DNA of 43,806 bases, taken from NCBI GenBank assembly GCA_964494385.1, contig CAZBSE010000016.1:1-43806 (forward strand). The letters are read 5' to 3'. The notes below the pieces were generated by a model. The model was not told where the DNA came from and made no database searches. It saw nothing but the letters and a program-made list of their open reading frames with translations. Position numbers and translations under genes: made by a program. The stretch comes from CAZBSE01 sp964494385. GTDB lineage: Bacteria; Actinomycetota; Humimicrobiia; Humimicrobiales; Humimicrobiaceae. Positions 16,374 through 25,537 of the stretch are shown in pieces; positions within the stretch are counted from its first letter, which is position 1; every line of letters begins with the position of its first letter.

Positions 16374-17150
16374 ATGGAAAGAAAGACGATTTTACTGACA
16401 AATGATGATGGAATAGATTCAGAGGGAATCAATACACTTTACGAGATTTTAAAAAAAGACGATAAGTTCGAGTTAAGCGTCGTGGCTCCTGACAGGGAGA
16501 GGAGTGCGGTGGGGCATGCTATTACTGTGTTCCGTCCCATTTCAGTAAGAAAGGTATATAAAAAAGGCAGTTTTTTCGGGTACGCTGTTGACGGCACTCC
16601 TGCAGACTGTGTAAAAATCGCTTTCAAATCCATCATAAAGAAGGCACCCGATTTACTTATATCCGGTATAAACAGAGGGGCAAACCTGGGAGAAAACATT
16701 ATTTATTCAGGAACTGTCTCGGCTGCGACTGAAGGAACGGCTTACGGCATATGTTCAATAGCTGTTTCAATAGATAATCTGATTGACCCCGATTACAATT
16801 ACGCAGCGGATTTCACCAGAAAAATTGCCGGTAAAATAATGGAAAGCGGCGGGCTCCCCGGGGGCACACTGCTTAATATCAATGTTCCGGATGTTCCCCG
16901 GGAGAAGATTAAAGGTGTTAAGGTAACCATGCAGAGTGATGCCAAGTTCAAGGATAACTTTATAAAAAGAGTTGACCCCAGGGGCAGGGATTACTACTGG
17001 ATGGATGGGGAATTCATAGGAGAGGTAAAGGATAACAACTTTGATTATGATGCGGTCAAGAACAATTATATATCTATTACTCCGATCCATTATGATATGA
17101 CCGATTACAAGAGGCTGGATTATTTTAAAGGCTGGGATATTGAAAAATAA
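16374..17150 (+). CDS. surE: 5'/3'-nucleotidase SurE
   Basis: A 258-residue SurE, a metal-dependent survival-protein phosphatase acting on nucleoside monophosphates. The N-terminal metal site ILLTNDDGIDSEGI (Asp-Asp), PDRERSAVGHAIT, DGTPADCVKIA and the SGINRGANLGENIIYSGTVSAA block with conserved Asn and Ser are all present. Length is normal. It opens a plus-strand run of housekeeping genes; a gap of 187 bases separates it from the redox cassette upstream, in which I see no feature. Confidence 0.97.
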   Translation: MERKTILLTNDDGIDSEGINTLYEILKKDDKFELSVVAPDRERSAVGHAITVFRPISVRKVYKKGSFFGYAVDGTPADCVKIAFKSIIKKAPDLLISGINRGANLGENIIYSGTVSAATEGTAYGICSIAVSIDNLIDPDYNYAADFTRKIAGKIMESGGLPGGTLLNINVPDVPREKIKGVKVTMQSDAKFKDNFIKRVDPRGRDYYWMDGEFIGEVKDNNFDYDAVKNNYISITPIHYDMTDYKRLDYFKGWDIEK

Positions 17151-17201
17151 TACAGATATATTTTTATAAGTTTATGAACCAGTTCCGAAGGTACTGCAGA
17201 T

Positions 17202-18272
17202 ATGACAATTAAAAAAGAACAATTTATATCGGATTTAAAAATTGGTGAAAATACGGATTCCGTGTTTGCAGTAGCCAGAAAACAGATCAGGAAAAAGAAA
17301 AATGGCGAAGAGTATTGTACGGTTACCCTGCAGGACAAGAAAGGAAGCGTAGAAGGTGTGCTGTGGACGGAAACCTATAATACAGCGGGGAATTTTGACC
17401 AGGGCGATTTCGTCTCTGTAAGGGGAGATGTGAAGGAGTACAGGGGAAGCAGGCAGCTGGTGATAAGTTCCATAAAAAAGATTGAAAACAAAGAAGATTT
17501 AAATTTTTCGGATTATGTAAAGACCACCGGCAGGGACATAGATGAAATGTTTTCTGAAATTACAGGATATATCTCGAGTATCGAAAATCCCCATTTAAGA
17601 AAATTAATTGATATGTTTTTTAGTGATAAGAAATTCGTTAAAGATTTTAAAAACGCTACTGCTGCGGTTAAATATCATCACGCTTTCAGGGGCGGACTGC
17701 TTGAACATACTTTATCGGTAACCAGAATATGTGATACTCTTTCCGGAATTTATGATAATTTGAACCATGACCTGCTGATAAGCGGAGCCATTCTTCATGA
17801 TATCGGTAAAATGAAGGAGTACAGGACAGTAGTAAATACGAAAGTGACAGACGAGGGAAAACTCATAGGCCATATAATCATAGGATACGGGCTTATTCTG
17901 GAAAAAATAAAACAGATTAAAGGTTTCCCCGTCGACCTGGGAAACAGGCTCCTTCATATAATACTGAGCCACCATGGTCAAAAGGAATTTGGTTCTCCGA
18001 AACAGCCTAAAATACCGGAAGCTTTTATTGTTTATCATGTGGATTACCTGGATGCAGATATAGGCGGATATAATATTATACTGGAAGAAAATAAAGGCAG
18101 AGCCGACTGGTCGGACTATGTTAAAAATTTTGAAAGATCGGTTTTTTTAAGGGAAGTGGAGCTATCTGACCATGAAGAAGGGGAGAATGAAAAAAAAGCA
18201 TCGGTTGGAAAGGTTGATTCGGGAGAAAAACAGATTTACGAAAAAGACAGGGAACAAGACGGATTGTTTTGA
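17202..18272 (+). CDS. YhaM-family 3'-5' exoribonuclease
   Basis: A 356-residue protein with an OB-fold nucleic-acid-binding domain (about 18-95: YCTVTLQDKKGSVEGVLW) and an HD phosphohydrolase domain (about 155-320) with HHAFRGGLLEH, GAILHDIGK (HD at 199-200), LSHHG and YHVDYLDADI. This order is that of YhaM/Cbf1, a Mn-dependent 3'-5' exonuclease in RNA turnover. The last 35 residues are charged and low in complexity. ATG 17202; 51 bases after surE. Confidence 0.9.
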   Translation: MTIKKEQFISDLKIGENTDSVFAVARKQIRKKKNGEEYCTVTLQDKKGSVEGVLWTETYNTAGNFDQGDFVSVRGDVKEYRGSRQLVISSIKKIENKEDLNFSDYVKTTGRDIDEMFSEITGYISSIENPHLRKLIDMFFSDKKFVKDFKNATAAVKYHHAFRGGLLEHTLSVTRICDTLSGIYDNLNHDLLISGAILHDIGKMKEYRTVVNTKVTDEGKLIGHIIIGYGLILEKIKQIKGFPVDLGNRLLHIILSHHGQKEFGSPKQPKIPEAFIVYHVDYLDADIGGYNIILEENKGRADWSDYVKNFERSVFLREVELSDHEEGENEKKASVGKVDSGEKQIYEKDREQDGLF

Positions 18273-18280
18273 TCCTGCGG

Positions 18281-18297
18281 ACGGCGGGCCGTTTTTT
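18281..18297 (+). terminator. Short GC hairpin with T tract
   Basis: ACGG (18281-18284), a four-base loop, CCGT (18289-18292) and then a run of T to 18297. It would partly terminate transcription between the exoribonuclease and peptidase genes. The stem is only four pairs, so it is a weak call. Confidence 0.4.
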
Positions 18298-18327
18298 ATC
18301 AATTTAATTTTTTAAAATTAAAAGGAT

Positions 18328-19833
18328 ATGAACATATTACAGTACAGAAAAGATGCAGAATCATTTTTATATGACATAGATAAAGAATATTACCTTCATT
18401 TCTCGGGGCAGAAAAGCAGCTTTAATATCAGCCGGAGCTACAGCCGGTATGGACATTTATTTGGCAGGGAGAGTATCGATAGCATCAGGGAAATAAAGCA
18501 TAAAAGCAGTGGTGAGGAGAAGAGAAAAGCAGCGTACCTGTTAAAATTCTGTACCGAAGGCTATATGGAGAGACAGGCCAAGGATCTGCTTGATAGGATA
18601 GCGGAACAGGAGGCGCAGGCAAAAATTGATATAGAGGGAAAGCATGTGCCGTTTCGTTATTCGGAAATCTTGCTGGCAAATGAGCCGGACAGAGCCAGGA
18701 GAATGGAAATTGAAAGCAGAAGAAATAAAAAAATAGCAGAAGTTTTTAATGATACTCTACGTACATACTGGGAAACTCTTCACAGCCAGGCCGCAGAACT
18801 GGGATTTTCCAGTTACAGTGACCTCTTCTCATATTTAAAGCAGGAGGATTTCTCTGCCCTGGAAGCTGAGATGGAAAAGCTGCTGGATGAAACCCAGAGT
18901 TTATATGAAAGCCATTTTGAAAGTTTGCTTATGAGAGAGCTGGGAATACATCTGAAAGATTCTGCCAGAAGCGATTTTGCATTTATTAAAAGAGCAAAGA
19001 AATATGACAGATTCTTTAAAAAAGAAAGTCTTATCCCTGTATTCAAAGGCACATTATCCGCGATGGGATTGGATATAGACAAGTATAAGAATATTCATCT
19101 GGATATAGAAGAAAGGGAAAACAAATCACCCAGGGCCTTCTGCTGTGCGTTAAAGGTGCCGGAAGAGATATATCTGGTGATTATGCCCAGCGGTGGACAG
19201 GATGATTTTGAAGCCATGTTCCATGAGGGGGGCCATGCGCTGCATTTTGGGAATACCGGCTCCAAACTTGATTTTGAATACAGGTTTTTAGGCGATAATA
19301 CCATAACGGAAGGATATGCTTTTTATATGGAGCAGCTTATGAAAAATCGTCAGTGGCTGATTGATTTTCTGAACATGAGCCCTGAAGACGCCGGTGAGTT
19401 TGTATACTTTTCAAGTTTGATAAAACTGTGGTTCTGCAGGAGGTATGCGGGTAAGTTAAAATATGAGCTGATCCTTCATGACGGCAGCTCCATAAAGGGG
19501 AGAGATTCGGTTTACAGGCAGATCTTATCTTCCGTAAATCTAATAGAATACCCGGAGGAAAATTATTTAAAGGATGTGGATGGTGGTTTTTACTGCACCA
19601 ATTATATAAAAGCATGGATATTCCAGTCTCAACTTGAAGAATATATTCATAGGAAATTTGGCTATAACTGGTATAAAAAGAAAGAGGCAGGCTCTTTTAT
19701 AAGGGAACTGTGGAGCTGCGGCCAGAAATATTCCGTAGAGGAAATTTTATCACAGCTGGGTTTTGATAAGCTGGATATCGATTATCTGATAGATTCACTT
19801 ATAAATGAAATTAAAAATTTTAAAAAAACCTGA
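18328..19833 (+). CDS. M3-family (oligoendopeptidase F-like) zinc metallopeptidase
   Basis: A 501-residue peptidase with the M3 active site HEGGH at 299-303 and the third zinc ligand Glu328 in TEGYAFYMEQ, in an otherwise helical protein. It would cleave short peptides in the cytoplasm. It is shorter than typical PepF (about 560-600 residues), mainly because of a reduced N-terminal lobe, and is therefore a divergent M3 member. No signal peptide. Same strand as neighbours and 22 bases before the next gene. Confidence 0.88.
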   Translation: MNILQYRKDAESFLYDIDKEYYLHFSGQKSSFNISRSYSRYGHLFGRESIDSIREIKHKSSGEEKRKAAYLLKFCTEGYMERQAKDLLDRIAEQEAQAKIDIEGKHVPFRYSEILLANEPDRARRMEIESRRNKKIAEVFNDTLRTYWETLHSQAAELGFSSYSDLFSYLKQEDFSALEAEMEKLLDETQSLYESHFESLLMRELGIHLKDSARSDFAFIKRAKKYDRFFKKESLIPVFKGTLSAMGLDIDKYKNIHLDIEERENKSPRAFCCALKVPEEIYLVIMPSGGQDDFEAMFHEGGHALHFGNTGSKLDFEYRFLGDNTITEGYAFYMEQLMKNRQWLIDFLNMSPEDAGEFVYFSSLIKLWFCRRYAGKLKYELILHDGSSIKGRDSVYRQILSSVNLIEYPEENYLKDVDGGFYCTNYIKAWIFQSQLEEYIHRKFGYNWYKKKEAGSFIRELWSCGQKYSVEEILSQLGFDKLDIDYLIDSLINEIKNFKKT

Positions 19834-19854
19834 TTTTATTCAAGGTTACTGCAG

Positions 19855-20301
19855 ATGGACAAACAATTAGAAAAGTTCTTCAGATACTGGTTTTCGGGAT
19901 TTGAATCGGGCCTGAAAAATATTGACAGCGGTTCCGGAAATAAGGTATTGCAGTGCTGCGGCGAGGCGTGTGCCGATTCTTATACCAGGGATATATTCAG
20001 GCAGGCAAAGGTTAAAAGCTCGAACCTGGGTGAATTCTTGAAAAACCTGTCAAAAAAATTTCCGGCTGCCAGGTACAGGCTGATTTCCGGTGATACCATA
20101 AGCGCAGTATATAATAAGTGCGGATGCGATATAGTTTCTAAAGGATTTATAAAATCTCCGCTGTTCTGCAATTGTTCTGCGGCAAACCTAAAGGCAAATT
20201 TCCAGACCGCTCTTGGGAAAAAGATTGAAGTTGAACTTAAAAATTCGATTCTTGGGGGTGCCGACAGGTGTTCGTTTCTGGTTAAGATATTGCCCCCGTA
20301 A
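19855..20301 (+). CDS. Cysteine-rich protein of unknown function
   Basis: A 148-residue soluble protein with a striking cysteine layout: CCGEAC near 34-39, a CGC at about 99-101, CNC at about 115-117 and a final Cys near 139 in DRCSF. The fold prediction by eye is alpha/beta with a C-terminal beta pair (KKIEVELKNSILGGADRCSFLVKI). The C-terminus recalls V4R/ATC-hydrolase-type small-molecule or metal-binding domains, but I cannot assign it with confidence. The grouped cysteines suggest a metal or Fe-S site. It lies between the peptidase and apt. Confidence 0.65.
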   Translation: MDKQLEKFFRYWFSGFESGLKNIDSGSGNKVLQCCGEACADSYTRDIFRQAKVKSSNLGEFLKNLSKKFPAARYRLISGDTISAVYNKCGCDIVSKGFIKSPLFCNCSAANLKANFQTALGKKIEVELKNSILGGADRCSFLVKILPP

Positions 20302-20371
20302 ATCATAATGTGATAAGGTATACTTTTAAATAATATTATTTGATGGCAAAATTATGCGGAAAGGATAACAA

Positions 20372-20893
20372 TTGGATCTAAAAAAAAAGATAAGGAGCAT
20401 TCCGGATTTTCCCAAAAAGGGGATAGTATTCAGAGACATTACAACTCTGCTCAGAGACGGAGAAGCATTCGGGCATTCTGTAGACAAAATGGTCGAATAC
20501 TACAAGGGGAAAAAGATTGATGCGATACTGGGTGCCGAAGCAAGAGGTTTTATATTCGGAGCGGTTATGGCTTATAAGCTGGGTGTGGGCTTTATTCCGG
20601 TCAGAAAGCCTGGCAAACTGCCCTATAAAACATGCCAGGTTTCATATGATCTGGAGTACGGGAAAAATATCCTGCAAATGCATGTTGACGCTGTAAAAAA
20701 AGGCGATAAAATTTTAATAGTTGATGACCTGGTGGCAACCGGAGGTACCGCAAAGGCCAAAGCGGAGCTTGTCAAAAAAATGGAAGGCGAAGTGGTTGGA
20801 TTTTGTTTTTTGATCGAGCTGGAGTTTCTAAATCCTAGAAAAATGCTTGAAGGTTATGATATATTTTCACTTATAAAGTATGAATCTGAATAA
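20372..20893 (+). CDS. apt: Adenine phosphoribosyltransferase
   Basis: A 173-residue purine-salvage enzyme converting adenine and PRPP to AMP. The PRPP loop ILIVDDLVATGGT, the EARGFIFG loop and the N-terminal IRSIPDFPKKGIVFRDITTLL are diagnostic. Its start is TTG 20372, supported by AAAGGA six bases upstream and by family alignment; no ATG fits. It follows the Cys-rich gene by 70 bases. Confidence 0.97.
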   Translation: MDLKKKIRSIPDFPKKGIVFRDITTLLRDGEAFGHSVDKMVEYYKGKKIDAILGAEARGFIFGAVMAYKLGVGFIPVRKPGKLPYKTCQVSYDLEYGKNILQMHVDAVKKGDKILIVDDLVATGGTAKAKAELVKKMEGEVVGFCFLIELEFLNPRKMLEGYDIFSLIKYESE

Positions 20894-20920
20894 AAATAGG
20901 AATGAGAAAGGTGATTATTT

Positions 20921-21325
20921 ATGGCCAAAAAAGAAAAGAGCAAAAAAAACAGTAAGGGGAACGGAGAAGATAAAGAATTAAAGGATAAATTTTCAAAAGA
21001 GGACCTGGGCAAAAAGGAAGAAGAAACCAAGAAGAGCGATGATGAGATAATAAAAAAGCTGCAGGAAGAGATTGATAAGCTGACCACCAAGGATATTATG
21101 ATCCAGATGATGATGTCCCTTTCCAGTCTTGCCTATAAAAAAATGGGGCTCCCGGTTGGAACAAATGACAAATATAAGGACCGTCTGCAGGCCAAACTTG
21201 CCGTGGACGGGTTTGATGCGCTGTTCAAAGTTGTAATGGATGATGTAAGTGCCGGGGAAAGAGAGAATTTAAAGTCATCTCTATCAAATCTTCAGATAAA
21301 TTTCGTAAAGGCATTTCCGCAATAA
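20921..21325 (+). CDS. DUF1844-family protein
   Basis: A 134-residue protein. The first 50 residues are extremely Lys/Glu rich and probably disordered or coiled-coil; the C-terminal part (about 58-134), with KDIMIQMMMSLSSLAYKKMGL and the paired helices ending in LSNLQINFVKAF, matches the DUF1844 pattern, a small helical domain of unknown function found next to housekeeping genes. It follows apt by 27 bases and is probably in the same transcript. Confidence 0.75.
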   Translation: MAKKEKSKKNSKGNGEDKELKDKFSKEDLGKKEEETKKSDDEIIKKLQEEIDKLTTKDIMIQMMMSLSSLAYKKMGLPVGTNDKYKDRLQAKLAVDGFDALFKVVMDDVSAGERENLKSSLSNLQINFVKAFPQ

Positions 21326-21371
21326 CCGGTAATTCTGCAGTATTGGTGGTTTATCATCTGGCTTCTGGTAG

Positions 21372-21441
21372 TTTTTTAATGTAGTTACCGGCTTCCTTAA
21401 GGGCTTTTTACTGTTCCTTCCGCGGTACCGGCTCTTATTAT
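21372..21441 (-). pseudogene. 3' remnant of a LOG-family (TIGR00725-like) gene
   Basis: About 70 bases on the minus strand match the 3' end of the intact LOG-like gene at 22622-23149 at roughly 80% by eye, with small indels. In translation it gives IIRAGTAEGTVK and then shifts frame; correcting a two-base deletion in the A-run restores KKALKEAGNYIKK, corresponding to KKAIKEAVNYIKN of the intact protein. Similarity ends on both sides. It is a decayed partial duplicate, separated from the intact gene by the MetE-like gene. Confidence 0.75.
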
Positions 21442-21547
21442 ATATGGTTAAACCAAGTACCCTGGAGCAAAGGGCAAGAATGTACATTATTGCCCTGCAA
21501 GGTAATTATTTTATTAAATAATAAACTTTTTAAAAGAAGGTATTTTT

Positions 21548-22606
21548 ATGCAAAAAGAAGCATCCGAATTGTTAAGGAACCTTAACAGAAGTTTAAGAGT
21601 AACAGGAATCGGAAGTGTACCATTTCAAAACGAAGATGAAGCATGCGATCTTATTATAAAATACTGCCCTGCTGTTCCCTATGTGCCCCAGCTTGTAAAA
21701 AGAGACATAAAGGAAAATATGTTTTTGCAGTTTAGCGAAAATTTACCCTGCGTGATAGAAGATTATAAAAAGAAGCAGGTTTTTTTCGATGAGACCAAGG
21801 ATAGGGCAAAAAGCCTGGCTGAATTTTATGATTATGTAATACATGATTGTTATGAATATTTTAAAATAAGTCCCGAATATCTAAAAGGTTTTTATCCTAT
21901 GATTAAAAAATGCAGGGACAAAAACAATCCTTTCATTAAAGTACAGGTTACGGGGCCGATTACCTATTTGCTTTCATTAACAAAAAAAGACAAACAGTCC
22001 ATGATTTTTGATAATGAAATTACCGAGGCCATAACCATGGGTCTCGCTATGAAAGGTCTATGGCTGACCCAAGAGATTATAAAAACAGGTAAAATACCCA
22101 TACTTTTCTTTGATGAGCCGTCCTTATGGGGGCTGGGTTCAGCTTATCTTGCAATTAGCGATGAAAAAGTAATTTCCCTTATCGGCAATTTAATTGATTT
22201 TATAAAAGAACGTAATGAGAATTTGCTGTTGGGATTCCATTGCTGCGGTAATACCAACTGGAAAATTATGCTTGAATCGGGGGCTGATATTGTCAGCTTT
22301 GACTCATACGGTTTTGGAGATAAATTAATACTTTATCCGGAAGAAATAAAGAATTTCTTGCAAAGAGGCAGATTTCTTGCCTTCGGAATTGTCCCGACTT
22401 CCGAATACAAGGAAGGCACCTCTGAAGATGAACTCTACAGTAAATTTATCTCAATTTTAGAAGAATTTGAGAAAAAAGGTATAAGTAAAGATTTATTATT
22501 TAAAAATATAATATTTACTCCTGCCTGCGGCATGGGTCCAATGTCACAGCCGGATGCAAGAAGGGTGCTTGAACTTACCGGTTCATTGGCAAAAAGAATA
22601 AAATAA
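21548..22606 (+). CDS. MetE/UROD-superfamily methyltransferase-like protein
   Basis: A 352-residue TIM-barrel-type protein resembling the C-terminal catalytic half of cobalamin-independent methionine synthase and related corrinoid or thiol methyltransferases. Visible zinc-site elements are HCCGNTNW (His and Cys) and ACGMGPM near the end (Cys); IGSVPF near the N-terminus and the VTGPITYLL and FFDEPSL segments are also typical. The MetE N-terminal half is absent, so it is probably a core-type enzyme moving a methyl group from a corrinoid or other donor to a thiol. Substrate unknown. It is inserted between a LOG-gene remnant and the intact LOG gene, in opposite orientation to both. Confidence 0.8.
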   Translation: MQKEASELLRNLNRSLRVTGIGSVPFQNEDEACDLIIKYCPAVPYVPQLVKRDIKENMFLQFSENLPCVIEDYKKKQVFFDETKDRAKSLAEFYDYVIHDCYEYFKISPEYLKGFYPMIKKCRDKNNPFIKVQVTGPITYLLSLTKKDKQSMIFDNEITEAITMGLAMKGLWLTQEIIKTGKIPILFFDEPSLWGLGSAYLAISDEKVISLIGNLIDFIKERNENLLLGFHCCGNTNWKIMLESGADIVSFDSYGFGDKLILYPEEIKNFLQRGRFLAFGIVPTSEYKEGTSEDELYSKFISILEEFEKKGISKDLLFKNIIFTPACGMGPMSQPDARRVLELTGSLAKRIK

Positions 22607-22621
22607 ATAATCAGAGTTTAC

Positions 22622-23149
22622 TTACTCTGCCTTTTTTGGGTTTTTAATGTAATTTACCGCTTCCTTAATGGCTTTTTTTACTGCTTCTTCTGCGGTATCG
22701 GCTCTTATTATGAAAGGTGTATTCTCACTGTAATACGGTTTTGCTTCCCAGGTTTTAAGTCCGATAATAGGTTTATTGTAAGTCAATGAATAAGCTATTT
22801 CGGAAAGGGTTCCGTAACTGCCGTCAACAGCGATAACTGCATGTGACGAAAGTATAATCGGTATATTCCTGGCATAACCCATTCCGGTGGGGATCCTGAT
22901 GTCCACATATTTATTTGCGTCATTTTCATCCATGGTGGGCAGTATGCCTATGGTAAGCCCTCCTTCTTTTCTGGCTCCCCTGCATGCTGCTTCCATAACC
23001 CCGGTCAGGCCTCCGCAGATAAGTACCGCACCATTTCTAGCTATCTCCCTGCCTACTTCATAGGCGAGATTGTATATATCACTATCCACCTTGCTTCCCC
23101 CTATAACCGAGATTTTTATAGTATTCTTTTTAATTTTATATTTTTCCAT
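22622..23149 (-). CDS. LOG-like (TIGR00725-type) Rossmann-fold protein
   Basis: A 175-residue protein of the lysine-decarboxylase-like/LOG superfamily: ISVIGGSK at the start, GGLTGVMEAACRGA (the PGGxGT-type region), and GSYGTLSEIA. LOG relatives hydrolyse nucleotide 5'-monophosphates to free base; the TIGR00725 subgroup is of uncertain function. It ends the minus-strand exporter operon, 34 bases after the HlyD-like gene. A broken copy of its 3' end lies at 21372-21441. Confidence 0.85.
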   Translation of the reverse strand: MEKYKIKKNTIKISVIGGSKVDSDIYNLAYEVGREIARNGAVLICGGLTGVMEAACRGARKEGGLTIGILPTMDENDANKYVDIRIPTGMGYARNIPIILSSHAVIAVDGSYGTLSEIAYSLTYNKPIIGLKTWEAKPYYSENTPFIIRADTAEEAVKKAIKEAVNYIKNPKKAE

Positions 23150-23183
23150 TTTAAGCCTTTCGGGGTCGGGTTTATTTTATTAA

Positions 23184-24284
23184 TCAGTCCGTTTCTATAT
23201 TGATGACCACATCTGCAGGCATACCGGGCTTTAATTTCAGGTCTGGATTTTCAAGATGTATGGTAATCTTGTAGACAGTGGTCACCCTTTCCTGTTTGGT
23301 CTGAATATTTTTTGGTGTGAACTCCGCCCTGTCGGATATTTTGCTCACCAATCCTGTAAATTTTAAATCCGGATACGAGTCCACAGTCAAGGTAACCTCC
23401 TGGTTTAAAAATATTTTACCGTATTCGTCTTCAGGAACATAGATACTGCAGGCCACATTATATAAATCACCTATTTGGTAAATTGGTGTACCCGGAAGAA
23501 GGTATTCACCTTCTTCCGCAAGCTTATCCAGGACCACACCTTCTATGGGGGAGATTATATTAAGCAACTCAATCTGTTGGCTATAGAGATCCAGCTGTGC
23601 GCTGGCAATATTTAGATTATCCCTGGCAAGTTTTACCTGGATATCATTTTCTTTTATCTGCTCCAGTTTCAGCAGGGCCATATTATATTGGTTTATTGCT
23701 TCCTGTAGCTGTACCCCCACGGATTTTTTTTGCGAGGGACCCGGATAGCTGATGGAATTAGAAGTTGAATCGCTGTCCGATTCGGTTTCCGTTTGTCCCT
23801 GCAGCATTGATTCTGTTGTAGATGTGGAGTAAGTTGAAGATTCTGATCTGGTAATACTTACGGGCTCATCATAGTAAATGTAATGGTGGTAGGTGGAAAT
23901 AGAGTCTTTTATTATTCTTGACTGCTCCACTGCTTCTTCTGCGGTTTCTATACTCTGCCTGTACTGAATTTCCGCAGCTTCAATCTGGGTCAAAGCTGCT
24001 TCAATGCCGGCTCTGGTTATTTGGATCTGTTTTTCAATTAAACTGTCGTCCATTCCGGCGACCGTCTCACCGGCGCAGACGCTGTCACCCTCATTATATC
24101 CGGCTTCGATCAGTTTTGAGCCCGAAGGGGCGCTTAAAGTTATGGTATCAGCTTCTATTATTCCGGATGCTTCTATTACATCTGTCTTCCTGCCCATTCT
24201 ATCTGTGATATAATCATAGGTAAAGTAAGATATTATGGCCAGTGCAGTTACTGCAAGTATTATCGGTAGTATCTTTTTCTTCAT
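23184..24284 (-). CDS. HlyD-family periplasmic-adaptor-like subunit of ABC exporter (YbhG-like)
   Basis: A membrane-fusion/adaptor protein of about 366 residues: N-terminal anchor helix (about 4-23), biotinyl-lipoyl half (GSKLIEAGYNEGDSV), a long coiled-coil hairpin, second lipoyl half (SPIEGVVLDKLAEEGEYLLPGTP) and a beta barrel. The hairpin contains an unusual Ser/Thr-rich stretch (about residues 140-185), probably at the tip. ATG 24284 has AAAGGA seven bases upstream and is preferred over ATG 24290, which is too close to it. It follows the two permeases, as YbhG accompanies YbhFSR. Confidence 0.88.
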   Translation of the reverse strand: MKKKILPIILAVTALAIISYFTYDYITDRMGRKTDVIEASGIIEADTITLSAPSGSKLIEAGYNEGDSVCAGETVAGMDDSLIEKQIQITRAGIEAALTQIEAAEIQYRQSIETAEEAVEQSRIIKDSISTYHHYIYYDEPVSITRSESSTYSTSTTESMLQGQTETESDSDSTSNSISYPGPSQKKSVGVQLQEAINQYNMALLKLEQIKENDIQVKLARDNLNIASAQLDLYSQQIELLNIISPIEGVVLDKLAEEGEYLLPGTPIYQIGDLYNVACSIYVPEDEYGKIFLNQEVTLTVDSYPDLKFTGLVSKISDRAEFTPKNIQTKQERVTTVYKITIHLENPDLKLKPGMPADVVINIETD

Positions 24285-24390
24285 GTTCATGTCCTTTTTA
24301 AATTATATCAATTTTTATAAATATTTTAGAAGGTTTTGTATATAATTTTTTTTTAAATTATAAATATTATAAAACCGCTTTTTTTAAATG

Positions 24391-25536
24391 TCACTCCAGT
24401 CTCTTCCCGAATCTGAATATGGATATGGTAAGAACAACAATACCAATAATTCCCAGTCCCAGCATCTGGGGCCACAGGATGTCCAGGCCGCTTCCTTTTA
24501 GAAAAATTCCTTTAATGATTACGAGGAAGTATCTTAGAGGATTTAAGTAAGTTATATACCGAATAATCCGGGGCATATTTTCGATTGGGAACATAAATCC
24601 GGACAGTAATATTGCTGGCATCATAAAAAAGAAAGTACTCATCATTGCCTGCTGCTGTGTTTTTGAAACAGTAGATATAAAAATCCCCACTCCCAGAGTG
24701 GTAAGCAGATAAAGGATCATACCCAGAAATAAAATAAGCAGATTGCCCAGGATAGGGATCCCAAACCAGCTGTAGGATACGGAGATGACCAGCAAAACAT
24801 CCACAAAACCGATTATCGCAAAGGGCAGGGTTTTCCCCGCCACAAGCTCAATTGGTTTTATAGGAGTGACTATTAGCTGCTCTATGGTACCGGCTTCTTT
24901 TTCTTTGACTATTGACATTGAAGTAAGCATGATGGTGGATATCAGCAAGATGAAAGCCATCACTGCCGGGACATTGGATATCCTGCTCCTGAGGGTGGGA
25001 TTGAACCAGAATCTGATTTCATTGGAAAAGAAATCAATATTTCTGCCGGTACCGCTCTGCTTCGTTATTTCAAGTCTATCCATCATTTCCGTAAGAATGG
25101 ACCCGGAGTAATCCATGCTTATCTGATTTATATAGCCCAGGATAATAACTGCCGAATTTGAATCGGAGCCGTCTATTATAACCTGAACAGCAGCTTCGCT
25201 GCCCTTTTTTATATTTTGTTCAAAGCCGGGATTTATTTTTATGGAGACCTGTACGTCTCCGCTGTCAAGCAGATTTGTAATTTCATTTTCTGAGCTTACA
25301 TAATAATTCAGGTCAAAGTTGCCGCTGTTTTCAATGTGTGATATAAAATCCCTGCTCTCGCGAGTCCTGTCCAGGTCCCAGACGGCAGTGGAAATATTTT
25401 CAACGTCTGTAGTTATGGCATATCCGAAAAGTATAAGCTGTATAATGGGGGCTATGAATACCAGAAGCAGCATCCTCTTATCCCTGCTTATCTGTATAAA
25501 TTCTTTTAATATTAATTCTTTTATTCTTGAAAACAT
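24391..25536 (-). CDS. ABC-2 permease (YbhR/YbhS-like)
   Basis: A 381-residue permease: first helix about 24-42 (LLLVFIAPIIQLILFGYAI), extracytoplasmic domain 45-175, then six helices. The coupling motif KEKEAGTIEQLIVTPIKPIEL, near 215, is diagnostic of the YbhS/YbhR family. Its start is one base from the stop of the upstream permease, so the two are translationally coupled and probably heterodimerise. Confidence 0.92.
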   Translation of the reverse strand: MFSRIKELILKEFIQISRDKRMLLLVFIAPIIQLILFGYAITTDVENISTAVWDLDRTRESRDFISHIENSGNFDLNYYVSSENEITNLLDSGDVQVSIKINPGFEQNIKKGSEAAVQVIIDGSDSNSAVIILGYINQISMDYSGSILTEMMDRLEITKQSGTGRNIDFFSNEIRFWFNPTLRSRISNVPAVMAFILLISTIMLTSMSIVKEKEAGTIEQLIVTPIKPIELVAGKTLPFAIIGFVDVLLVISVSYSWFGIPILGNLLILFLGMILYLLTTLGVGIFISTVSKTQQQAMMSTFFFMMPAILLSGFMFPIENMPRIIRYITYLNPLRYFLVIIKGIFLKGSGLDILWPQMLGLGIIGIVVLTISIFRFGKRLE

Positions 25537-25537
25537 A

